This document shows positions 1 through 5,750 of a stretch of DNA of 14,275 bases, piece after piece. The DNA comes from Polaromonas sp. GTDB lineage: Bacteria > Pseudomonadota > Gammaproteobacteria > Burkholderiales > Burkholderiaceae_C. The stretch is taken from assembly GCA_023259235.1 (NCBI GenBank), contig JAHFQQ010000054.1:1-14275 (forward strand), given 5' to 3'. Position numbers and translations under genes: made by a program. The notes beneath the pieces were generated by a model. It worked only from the letters and a program-made list of their open reading frames with translations. It was not told the origin of the DNA and did no database searches. Position 1 is the first letter of the stretch. Each line of letters starts with the position of its first letter.

Positions 1-2107
1 GTGCGTTGTCAAAGCTTTGCGACGGAGCCTTCCCGTTCGCGGCTGCCTGTGGCCCAGGCTCGGGCGCACGAAAGGCACTGATGTAGGACACCGGCACATC
101 GGCCAGCCGGGCCACCGGGTACATGACAAAAAAGTTGACGTGCATCGAGCCCCAATCGACCTTGCGCAGGCTGGTGATGGTGGCCTCGCTGAGCTGCCCG
201 GCCATGTCAAAGCGCAGGCGGTCACCGAGCTTGAGGCCCAGGGTGTTGGCCAGGCCCTCTTCCACGCTGATGGCACCCTCCTCACCGGGCACCCAGCGGC
301 CCGCCACCACCTGGTTATAGCTCGGCTGCTGCGCACTGTTGGACAGGTTGAACTCGCGGTCAACCAGGCGCCTGGCGCGGTCATCCGGAAAATCATCGGG
401 GGTCACGGATTTGCCGTTGATGGCGACCAGGCGGCCGCGAATCATGGGATACCAGTCGAACTTTTTCACGCCAGCGGCCCGCAGCGCCTGCTGAAAGGCG
501 TCGCTCTGCTCAGGCTGCACATTGATCACGAAGCGATTGGGCGCGTCCGGCGGTGTGGACTGGCGCCAACTGCTGATCAAATCGGTGCGCAAGAGCACCA
601 GCAGCATCAGCGCCAGCAAGCCGACCGCCAGCGCGCTGACCTGTACCACGGCATATGCCGGGCGCGCCGACAATTGCCGCGTGGCCAGCACCAGCCAGCG
701 CGGGGCCGATACTTCGCTCACACTGGCGCGCAGCAGTCTGACGGCCAGAAAACTGGCAATGGCAAACACCAGCACGGCAGCCACAAATCCGCCCACCGCA
801 ATCAGGCCCAGCTTCAGGTCGCTGCTGGCGACCAGCAGCAGGGCGGCAAAACCCGCCACTCCCACGCCCAGCACGGCCAGCGAGGCGGGTCTGAGACTGC
901 CGACGTCGCGGCGAATCACGCGCAGCGGCGGCACCTGCGCCAGTTGCAGCACCGGCGGCAGGCCAAATGCCAGCAACAGCGTCAGGCCCATGCCCATGCC
1001 AAAAGCCACGGGCCAGAGCGTGGCTGCGGGCAACGCGGTTTCAACCAGCCCGCCGAGCAGCAGCACAAAGCCGTAATGCACTGCAAAGCCCAGGCCCACG
1101 CCCAGCGCGCTGGCGAAAAGCCCCGCCAGCACGAACTCAAGGCTGTAAGCCAGCGCAATGGTGCGCTGCGGCTGGCCCAGCACGCGCAACATGGCGCAGT
1201 CATCCAGATGCCTGGCCGCAAAGCTGCGCGCCACAATCGCCACCGCCACGGCGCCGAGCAGGGCGGACAGCAGCGCGATCAGGTTAAGAAACTTTTCCGC
1301 GCGCTCCAGCGTCTGGCTCATGGCGGGGTTGCCGCCTTCCAGAGACTCCAGCCGGGCACTGCGAATGTCTGGTGGCGCGCCCGGCTTTTTTATTTCTGCC
1401 GTGGTCCACGCCACGAATTCCTTCACCGCCTTGTCGTCACCCGCCACGGCAAAGCGGTAACTGGTGCGGCTGGCAGGTTGAATCAGGCCGGTAGCGGGCA
1501 CGTCGGCCTGGTTGATCATCACGCGCGGCGAAAAACTGATGAACCCCGCACCACGATCGGGCTCCTGCACGATGATGCGGGTGAGCTTGAAACTGGCATT
1601 GCCCAGCAGCAGGGTCTGGCCCGGGCTGAGGCCCAGCGCATCAAACAGCGACGCATCGGCCCAGGCCGTGCCGGGTGCGGGAATCTCGCGGGTATATTGA
1701 CCAGCCCCCTCAGTGGCCGGCAGGGTAACGGCGACCTTCATGCTCCCGCGCAGCGGATAACCTTCGGGAACGCCCTTGAAGGCCACCAGCTTGCTGGCGC
1801 CACCATCCTTGTCACTGGCGCGGCCCATGGTCGGGAAGGTCACGGTGGAAACGGTCTTCAGCCCCAGCGCCTGCGCCCTGGCAACAAAGGCTGCCGGCGT
1901 CTCGCCGTCGCTGCGCACCACAGCATCGCCACCCAGCAGTTGCTGCGCGTCGCGCTGCAGGCCACCGTTCAGCCGGTCCGCAAGAAAACCCACGGAAGCC
2001 AGGGCCGCTACTGCCAACGTGACCGCCACGATCAGCAACCGCAGTTCACCTGCCCGCAGATCGCGCAGCAGGGTTCTCCAGCCAAGTTTCAGAAAAAGCG
2101 CATTCAT
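1..2107 (-). CDS. ABC transporter permease, FtsX/YbbP-like (3' end cut off by window edge)
   Basis: This is the 5' part of a large inner-membrane permease of the FtsX/MacB superfamily, resembling E. coli YbbP. Such proteins partner with an ATPase to move or extract envelope substrates. The frame reads openly from ATG at 2107 (MNALFLKLGWRTLLRD) to the left edge, about 702 codons. YbbP is about 800 residues, so the C-terminal membrane segments are missing. Visible parts are a first membrane helix around residues 24-45 (LLIVAVTLAVAALASVGFLA), a long extracytoplasmic domain, then a block of hydrophobic helices starting near residue 270 (FLNLIALLSALLGAVAVAIV). That block contains the cytoplasmic loop ARHLDDCAMLRVLGQP typical of FtsX domains. 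A second periplasmic domain follows. An in-frame TAA 12 nt upstream fixes the start, and the ribosome site (CAGGCA) is weak. The ATPase partner is not in the window. No functional link to the FDH genes is evident. Confidence 0.88.
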   Translation of the reverse strand, partial: MNALFLKLGWRTLLRDLRAGELRLLIVAVTLAVAALASVGFLADRLNGGLQRDAQQLLGGDAVVRSDGETPAAFVARAQALGLKTVSTVTFPTMGRASDKDGGASKLVAFKGVPEGYPLRGSMKVAVTLPATEGAGQYTREIPAPGTAWADASLFDALGLSPGQTLLLGNASFKLTRIIVQEPDRGAGFISFSPRVMINQADVPATGLIQPASRTSYRFAVAGDDKAVKEFVAWTTAEIKKPGAPPDIRSARLESLEGGNPAMSQTLERAEKFLNLIALLSALLGAVAVAIVARSFAARHLDDCAMLRVLGQPQRTIALAYSLEFVLAGLFASALGVGLGFAVHYGFVLLLGGLVETALPAATLWPVAFGMGMGLTLLLAFGLPPVLQLAQVPPLRVIRRDVGSLRPASLAVLGVGVAGFAALLLVASSDLKLGLIAVGGFVAAVLVFAIASFLAVRLLRASVSEVSAPRWLVLATRQLSARPAYAVVQVSALAVGLLALMLLVLLRTDLISSWRQSTPPDAPNRFVINVQPEQSDAFQQALRAAGVKKFDWYPMIRGRLVAINGKSVTPDDFPDDRARRLVDREFNLSNSAQQPSYNQVVAGRWVPGEEGAISVEEGLANTLGLKLGDRLRFDMAGQLSEATITSLRKVDWGSMHVNFFVMYPVARLADVPVSYISAFRAPEPGPQAAANGKAPSQSFDNA

Positions 2108-2146
2108 TGCCTGACATTAGCGCAGAAACGGTAACCGGGGCTGACT

Positions 2147-2166
2147 GCGGGGCATCCCGGCCCCGC
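2147..2166 (-). other. GC-rich hairpin between fdhD and permease gene
   Basis: A perfect inverted repeat has 7-bp arms (GCGGGGC and GCCCCGC) around a 6-nt loop. It lies 10 nt past the fdhD stop, within the 69-bp gap before the permease start. No run of T follows on the minus strand, so it is not a standard intrinsic terminator. It may protect the fdhD mRNA 3' end or slow polymerase for Rho. The hairpin is read directly; its role is inferred. Confidence 0.4.
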
Positions 2167-2176
2167 CAGCGAATCG

Positions 2177-3226
2177 TCAAGCCTCCTGACCGGCCTTGAG
2201 GTCGGCCTGGATGGCTGGCTTCACGTCAAGTCTGGCCACCAGACCAGGCTGCAGTTTCAGGCGCTGCGGCTGGGCATAACAGACAAAGCGCTTATTGGTC
2301 GCACGGCCAATCGCGCACAGGCCCACCGCTTGCGCGACCTGATGCCCCATCTGCGTGATGCCGCTGCGCGAAACCACGATGGGAACCCCCATTTGCGCCG
2401 ATTTGATGACCATCTCACTGGTCAGGCGGCCGGTAGTGTAGAACGCCAGACGCTCGAAGGGCAACGAACGCAGCGCAGGGTCGCCCCGGGCAAGTGCAGC
2501 CCCCTCGGGCAGCGAGGACACACGAGTGCCGAGCGTGGGGGCCAGCTTCGCCGCTGGGCCGCCCCGAGGCGAAGCAATCCCCTCGGGGGGCAGCGAGGAC
2601 ACGTCAGTGCCGAGCGTGAGGGCCACCATATTCATCCACATCCAGCCCGCAATCGTGTCGATGGCGTTATGCCGTCCCACATCCTCGACAAACAGCAGCA
2701 TCTCAGGCTCGGCGAGCGCCAGGGAAAACAATGCGCAGGCATGCACGGAGCCCGCCGATTTGTAGGTGGTTTCCTTGAGACGGATGGTATTGACCAGACT
2801 GTAGAGCTGGCTTTGCGCAATGCATGCATTCACAGGCAATTCGATCTGGTCGACCTCGTCCATCAGACCGCCAAACACGCTGCCCTGCCCGCAGCCGGTG
2901 GTTACCACGCGCCGAGCGGTTTTTTCCTCGATGTCTTCAATGCCACAGCGGGTCTTGACGGCGGCAGCGCTCACCTCCCAATCGACCGTGATCGATTCAA
3001 CCTCATGCACCGACTGGATCAGCCGCTGGTTGCGCAAGTACCCCAGCACCAGCAGCTCAGGGTGCGCGCCCAGTGTCATCAGGGTGACCAGTTCGCGCTT
3101 GTCGACATACACCGTGAGAGCGCGCTCCGCAGGAATGGAAACGGCGTGGTGCTCGCCGAATTCGTTGATGGTGTCGATGTCGCAGGTCAAGGGCGCCTGG
3201 GCTTGCGTCAGGTAGGGCGAGGTCAT
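2177..3226 (-). CDS. fdhD: FdhD, formate dehydrogenase accessory sulfurtransferase, with in-frame repeat insertion
   Basis: FdhD takes sulfur from the desulfurase IscS and delivers it to the Mo/W-bis-MGD cofactor of formate dehydrogenase. FDH is inactive without it. It acts in the cytoplasm before Tat export. Family features are the active-site loop TTGCGQGSVFGG (Cys112) and the conserved EDVGRHNAIDTIAGW (181-195). The C-terminal FYTTGRLTSEMVIKSAQMGV block (262-281) follows. The second Cys of the E. coli CxxC loop is absent here (CGQG). At 349 aa it is well above the 277 aa of E. coli FdhD. Much of the excess is residues 203-249, a low-complexity stretch encoded by two tandem REP-like units, placed between the EDVGRHN helix and the FYTTGRLTSE strand. 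ATG at 3226 is used because an in-frame TAG lies just upstream. There is no clear Shine-Dalgarno site, and an intrinsic terminator ends 17 nt before the start. Confidence 0.93.
   Translation of the reverse strand: MTSPYLTQAQAPLTCDIDTINEFGEHHAVSIPAERALTVYVDKRELVTLMTLGAHPELLVLGYLRNQRLIQSVHEVESITVDWEVSAAAVKTRCGIEDIEEKTARRVVTTGCGQGSVFGGLMDEVDQIELPVNACIAQSQLYSLVNTIRLKETTYKSAGSVHACALFSLALAEPEMLLFVEDVGRHNAIDTIAGWMWMNMVALTLGTDVSSLPPEGIASPRGGPAAKLAPTLGTRVSSLPEGAALARGDPALRSLPFERLAFYTTGRLTSEMVIKSAQMGVPIVVSRSGITQMGHQVAQAVGLCAIGRATNKRFVCYAQPQRLKLQPGLVARLDVKPAIQADLKAGQEA
2480..2618 (-). repeat. Two tandem REP-like units translated inside fdhD
   Basis: Two diverged direct copies lie at 2480-2537 and 2558-2618, with a period of about 78-81 nt. 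They share the tail GCAGCGAGGACAC, then GTGCCGAGCGTG (plus-strand reading). Each copy opens with a GC-rich dyad. In the right copy, CCCCGAGG (2562-2569) pairs with CCTCGGGG (2581-2588). In the left copy the dyad is imperfect. The copies differ in length by 3 nt, so the fdhD frame is kept. They encode two related peptides, LGTDVSSLPPEG and LGTRVSSLPEG. The pattern suggests a dispersed palindromic element that landed in a tolerant loop and duplicated. Genome-wide dispersal is inferred and cannot be seen from this window. Confidence 0.75.
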
Positions 3227-3242
3227 GATGGAAGACTACAAC

Positions 3243-3275
3243 AAAAAAGGCCGGCACCGAGGGTACCGACCTTTT
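3243..3275 (-). terminator. Intrinsic terminator at the end of the fdh operon, just before fdhD
   Basis: On the minus strand a 10-bp stem GGTCGGTACC / GGTGCCGGCC (8 Watson-Crick pairs and two G-U pairs) closes over the loop CTC and is followed by TTTTTT. The stem occupies 3249-3271 and the T run 3243-3248. AAAA on the upstream side could make it work on both strands. It sits 15 nt past the stop of the 129-aa gene and 17 nt before the fdhD ATG. It would therefore end the fdhXABC transcript, or act as an attenuator for fdhD. Confidence 0.8.
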
Positions 3276-3290
3276 CGCGAAAAGGGCGTC

Positions 3291-3680
3291 TCAGGGTTTT
3301 TTGGCCGGTGCAATCGCGGCCGCAGGCGTTTTACTGCCGGGTGGGCTGGTTGCAGTGGCAGCCGGAGAATGAGCGCCCGAGGCTTCCAGGGGCTTGGCCG
3401 CTTCGGGCGGCAGGTAGGCAAATGCACCCGGATCTGCACAGGCGGGCGTTGCCATCGCTGGTTTTGTTTCCTTGCCTGCGGCTTTGGCAGCCGCGTAATA
3501 GCCGGCGGCCACCTTGTCCTGCGATTGGCACAACCGATAGGCGTCCACCTTGCCAGCCCAGGCTGCCCTGGCGGCGGTTTCCGCGGCTTTGGCCTTGGCT
3601 TCGTCGCTGGGGGGCGGCAGTTTGGCCAGCGCCAGCACGGACGCACTGGCAAGCAGGCTGACGATCAAGATTTTTTTCAT
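3291..3680 (-). CDS. Small secreted Ala/Pro-rich protein of the fdh operon, unknown function
   Basis: A 129-aa protein I cannot assign to a named family. It begins MKKILIVSLLASASVLALA, a clear Sec signal peptide with likely cleavage after ALA near residue 19. The mature part is rich in Ala, Lys and Pro. It has a probable helix around residues 24-45 (PSDEAKAKAAETAARAAWAG) and two cysteines, in RLCQSQDK and ATPACADPG, that could form a disulfide or bind a ligand. The tail is a flexible Pro/Ala stretch ending AKKP. ATG at 3680 is preferred over the upstream GTG at 3692 because GTGAGGAT gives a Shine-Dalgarno site at the right distance and the signal peptide then starts cleanly. It is the last gene before the terminator, 15 nt past the cytochrome b gene, so it is probably a periplasmic accessory of this FDH. 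Confidence 0.75.
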   Translation of the reverse strand: MKKILIVSLLASASVLALAKLPPPSDEAKAKAAETAARAAWAGKVDAYRLCQSQDKVAAGYYAAAKAAGKETKPAMATPACADPGAFAYLPPEAAKPLEASGAHSPAATATSPPGSKTPAAAIAPAKKP

Positions 3681-3695
3681 GAAAATCCTCACTAT

Positions 3696-4886
3696 TTATG
3701 CCTGAACCGGCTGGCTTGCGGCCACCGGCTCACCGCGCTGGGCTGGAATACGCCCGGCCTTCACGTCGTCATACCAGAGTTCATGGTGCTCCCTGGCCCA
3801 GGTTTCATCGACATAACCGGTTTTCATGCCCTGGTAGGCTCCCTGCATGCCTATGGTGCCAAGATAAATGTGACCCATGAGCAGGCTGATCATCAGGATG
3901 TTCGACACCGAATGCACCATGTGCGCCACCTGCATGGTGCTGCGCTCATAGCTCAGACCGGGCAGCAACCTGTCCATGGCCAGGCCGGAGGCCACCACAA
4001 TCAGGCCAAACACAAACATGCCACCCCAGAACATGACTTTCTCACCCGCACTGAAGCGGCCCGATTTGACTTCATGCCCTGACAACAGGCCGCCGCCCTT
4101 GAGCAGCCAGTTCAGGTCACCCTTGGCCGGCAGGTTATCGCGGACAAACGTTACGAGGATGACGAGCAGTGAAACCGCAAACACCGGACCGGCGAAGTTG
4201 TGCAGGTTTTTCATCGCATAGCCGAGCCAGCCAAACAGCGTGAGCCCCAGCACCGGCAACAAAAAGAACTTGCCAAATGCCATGACAATGCCAGAGATGG
4301 CCAGAATGACGAACGCGGCTGCATTGGACCAGTGCGCTGCGCGTTCAAATACCGTGAAACGCTCAATCTTGCGACCGGTCTCGGCACCGTGCAACTTGAT
4401 GCTGCCCTTGCCAAAGTAGAACAGTGCAATGGCGCCAAGAACAATCAGCAAAAGCGCTCCACCATAAGGGATCAGCCAGTTGTTGCGCACCTGCCGCCAG
4501 GCTTCTCCTGCATTGGTCACGCGCGAGCCCGGATATTGCACAAAGGGCTGAATCAGGTTGCCCGCTTCCGGTGCCTCGCTTTTGGGCAGACTGCTGTACC
4601 CGGTGACGCCCGAGCCAACCTGACGCCACATGGGTGCGTTGTTGCCTGGCTGGACTTTGGCTCGTTCACCGTTGCTTTGTCTGGCGTAGTTGGGGTCGGC
4701 ACTGGCGTCTGGTTTGACCTCGAAAATGTTCTGGCCCTGAATACCACCGGCCGTTGCGGCAGGCGCTGGCGTCACAACGCCCGAAGCCTGAGCCGCTGCT
4801 GCTGGCTGCGCCGCGGGCGTCTGTGCTCCGGCCCATCCAGCAAAGCCAATTGCTATTAGGAATATAGCTACCCGTGAACGTCCCAT
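3696..4886 (-). CDS. fdhC: Formate dehydrogenase gamma subunit (cytochrome b556), long form
   Basis: The membrane anchor of the enzyme: it carries b-type hemes and passes electrons from the FdhB clusters to quinone. It has 396 aa, against 217 for E. coli FdnI. The extra length is an N-terminal signal-type segment (VAIFLIAIGFAGWAGAQ) and a Pro/Ala-rich, probably periplasmic region to about residue 135. Then come membrane helices near 140-160, 186-206, 230-250, 285-305 and 325-345. Candidate heme ligands are His185 in FERAAHWSN, His229 in NLHNFAG, His322 and His325 in AHMVHSV, and His339 in GHIYLGT. ATG at 4886 is chosen for the GGGAGG site 7 nt upstream; a GTG at 4901 is the alternative. The start lies 11 nt past the lipoprotein stop. 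Long forms of this subunit are known in other proteobacteria. The symbol fdhC here means the gamma subunit, not the formate transporter of the same name. Confidence 0.92.
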   Translation of the reverse strand: MGRSRVAIFLIAIGFAGWAGAQTPAAQPAAAAQASGVVTPAPAATAGGIQGQNIFEVKPDASADPNYARQSNGERAKVQPGNNAPMWRQVGSGVTGYSSLPKSEAPEAGNLIQPFVQYPGSRVTNAGEAWRQVRNNWLIPYGGALLLIVLGAIALFYFGKGSIKLHGAETGRKIERFTVFERAAHWSNAAAFVILAISGIVMAFGKFFLLPVLGLTLFGWLGYAMKNLHNFAGPVFAVSLLVILVTFVRDNLPAKGDLNWLLKGGGLLSGHEVKSGRFSAGEKVMFWGGMFVFGLIVVASGLAMDRLLPGLSYERSTMQVAHMVHSVSNILMISLLMGHIYLGTIGMQGAYQGMKTGYVDETWAREHHELWYDDVKAGRIPAQRGEPVAASQPVQA

Positions 4887-4897
4887 AAGGCCTCCCG

Positions 4898-5119
4898 TCA
4901 CTTCATCATGACATAGTCGTTCTGGGTGTGTTGCGTGCGCGTCTTGAGCTGCTGCTCCCAGCTATCTTTGTCGCCCGGCTTCCAGCCCGATACTACAAAT
5001 GGATCTTGCGCCCCCTGAAAAGCCGGAACATCACTCTTGATGCCGTAACCGGTTTGCGGTTTTTCGCCACAGGCAGCAAGCGCCAGCAAAGCGGCCACGG
5101 TGACTACAAGACGCATCAT
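4898..5119 (-). CDS. Small lipoprotein between fdhB and fdhC, unknown function
   Basis: A 73-aa predicted lipoprotein. The N-terminus MMRLVVTVAALLALAAC ends in a lipobox (LAAC) with Cys17 as the lipidation site. The residue after Cys is Gly, not Asp, so outer-membrane sorting is possible. The mature 57 residues (from CGEKPQTGYGIKSDVPAFQG) contain no other Cys. They look mostly polar and extended, with tryptophans in VVSGWKPG and DSWEQQLK. The start ATG overlaps the fdhB stop (ATGA), and GGGAGG lies 6 nt upstream, so translation is coupled to fdhB. A second ATG follows immediately and could serve instead. The position between the Fe-S and cytochrome genes suggests a partner of the membrane-bound enzyme, such as an assembly or docking factor. 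I do not recognise a named family. Confidence 0.8.
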   Translation of the reverse strand: MMRLVVTVAALLALAACGEKPQTGYGIKSDVPAFQGAQDPFVVSGWKPGDKDSWEQQLKTRTQHTQNDYVMMK

Positions 5120-5736
5120 GATTTACCTCCCGCAGGCGGCTGGCCTGCCTGCTTCGACCCATAGGCCGTGCCCCAGCCCCAGACCTCGGCACCCTTGCCG
5201 CGCTGGACCACGCGGTTACGCAAGATGTCAGCGATCACATCACCGTCACCCGCCAGCAAGGCCTTGGTGGAACACATTTCGGCGCAGACCGGCAGTTTGC
5301 CCTCGGCAAGACGGTTGCGGCCATATTTTTCGAACTCGGCCTGGCTGCCATTGGCTTCAGGGCCACCAGCGCAGAAAGTGCATTTGTCCATTTTGCCGCG
5401 CACACCGAAGGCACCCTGTGAAGGGAATTGGGGTGCGCCGAAGGGGCAGGCGTAAGAGCAGTAGCCGCAACCGATGCAGACGTCCTTGTCGTGCAGCACC
5501 AGACCCTCTTCGGAGTGATAAAAGCAGTTGACGGGACAAACAGCCATGCAGGGTGCGTCGCTGCAATGCATACAGGCAACCGAAATGGATTTTTCGCCGG
5601 GGACGCCGTCATTGAGCGTGACCACGCGGCGGCGATTGACGCCCCACGGGACTTCGTGCTCGTTCTTGCAGGCGGTAACGCAACCGTTGCACTCGATGCA
5701 GCGCTCGGCATCACAAATAAATTTCATGCGTGCCAT
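5116..5736 (-). CDS. fdh3B: Formate dehydrogenase beta subunit (FDH3 type, four [4Fe-4S] clusters)
   Basis: The electron-transfer subunit that links the catalytic subunit to cytochrome b. It has 206 aa with four ferredoxin-type Cys groups: 13/16/19/23 (CIECNGCVTAC), 55/58/63/67 (CMHCSDAPCMAVC), 87/90/93/97 (CIGCGYCSYAC) and 119/122/151/155 (CTFC with CAEMC). This matches the HybA/FdnH ferredoxin fold. Unlike FdnH it has no C-terminal membrane helix and no signal peptide, so it should reach the periplasm bound to FdhA through the Tat route. The start ATG at 5736 has a strong AGGAGGGG site that overlaps the fdhA stop region, 14 nt downstream of fdhA. The stop overlaps the lipoprotein start by 4 nt. 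FDH3 subunit beta is the best family match, since this short anchorless form is typical of it. Confidence 0.95.
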   Translation of the reverse strand: MARMKFICDAERCIECNGCVTACKNEHEVPWGVNRRRVVTLNDGVPGEKSISVACMHCSDAPCMAVCPVNCFYHSEEGLVLHDKDVCIGCGYCSYACPFGAPQFPSQGAFGVRGKMDKCTFCAGGPEANGSQAEFEKYGRNRLAEGKLPVCAEMCSTKALLAGDGDVIADILRNRVVQRGKGAEVWGWGTAYGSKQAGQPPAGGKS

Positions 5737-5750
5737 ATCGTGTCCCCTCC

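Noticed and set aside
17..2134. A 705-codon open frame on the plus strand
   Set aside because: It is antisense to a clear FtsX/YbbP permease. The protein is a Gln/His/Arg-rich low-complexity product typical of a GC-rich shadow frame.
2480..2618. CRISPR-like reading of the fdhD repeats
   Set aside because: Only two diverged copies with an internal dyad, inside a coding frame, and no cas genes. It fits a REP-like unit, not a CRISPR array.
2330..3661. A 443-codon plus-strand open frame crossing fdhD and the secreted-protein gene
   Set aside because: It overlaps two genes and a terminator on the other strand and shows no recognisable domain.
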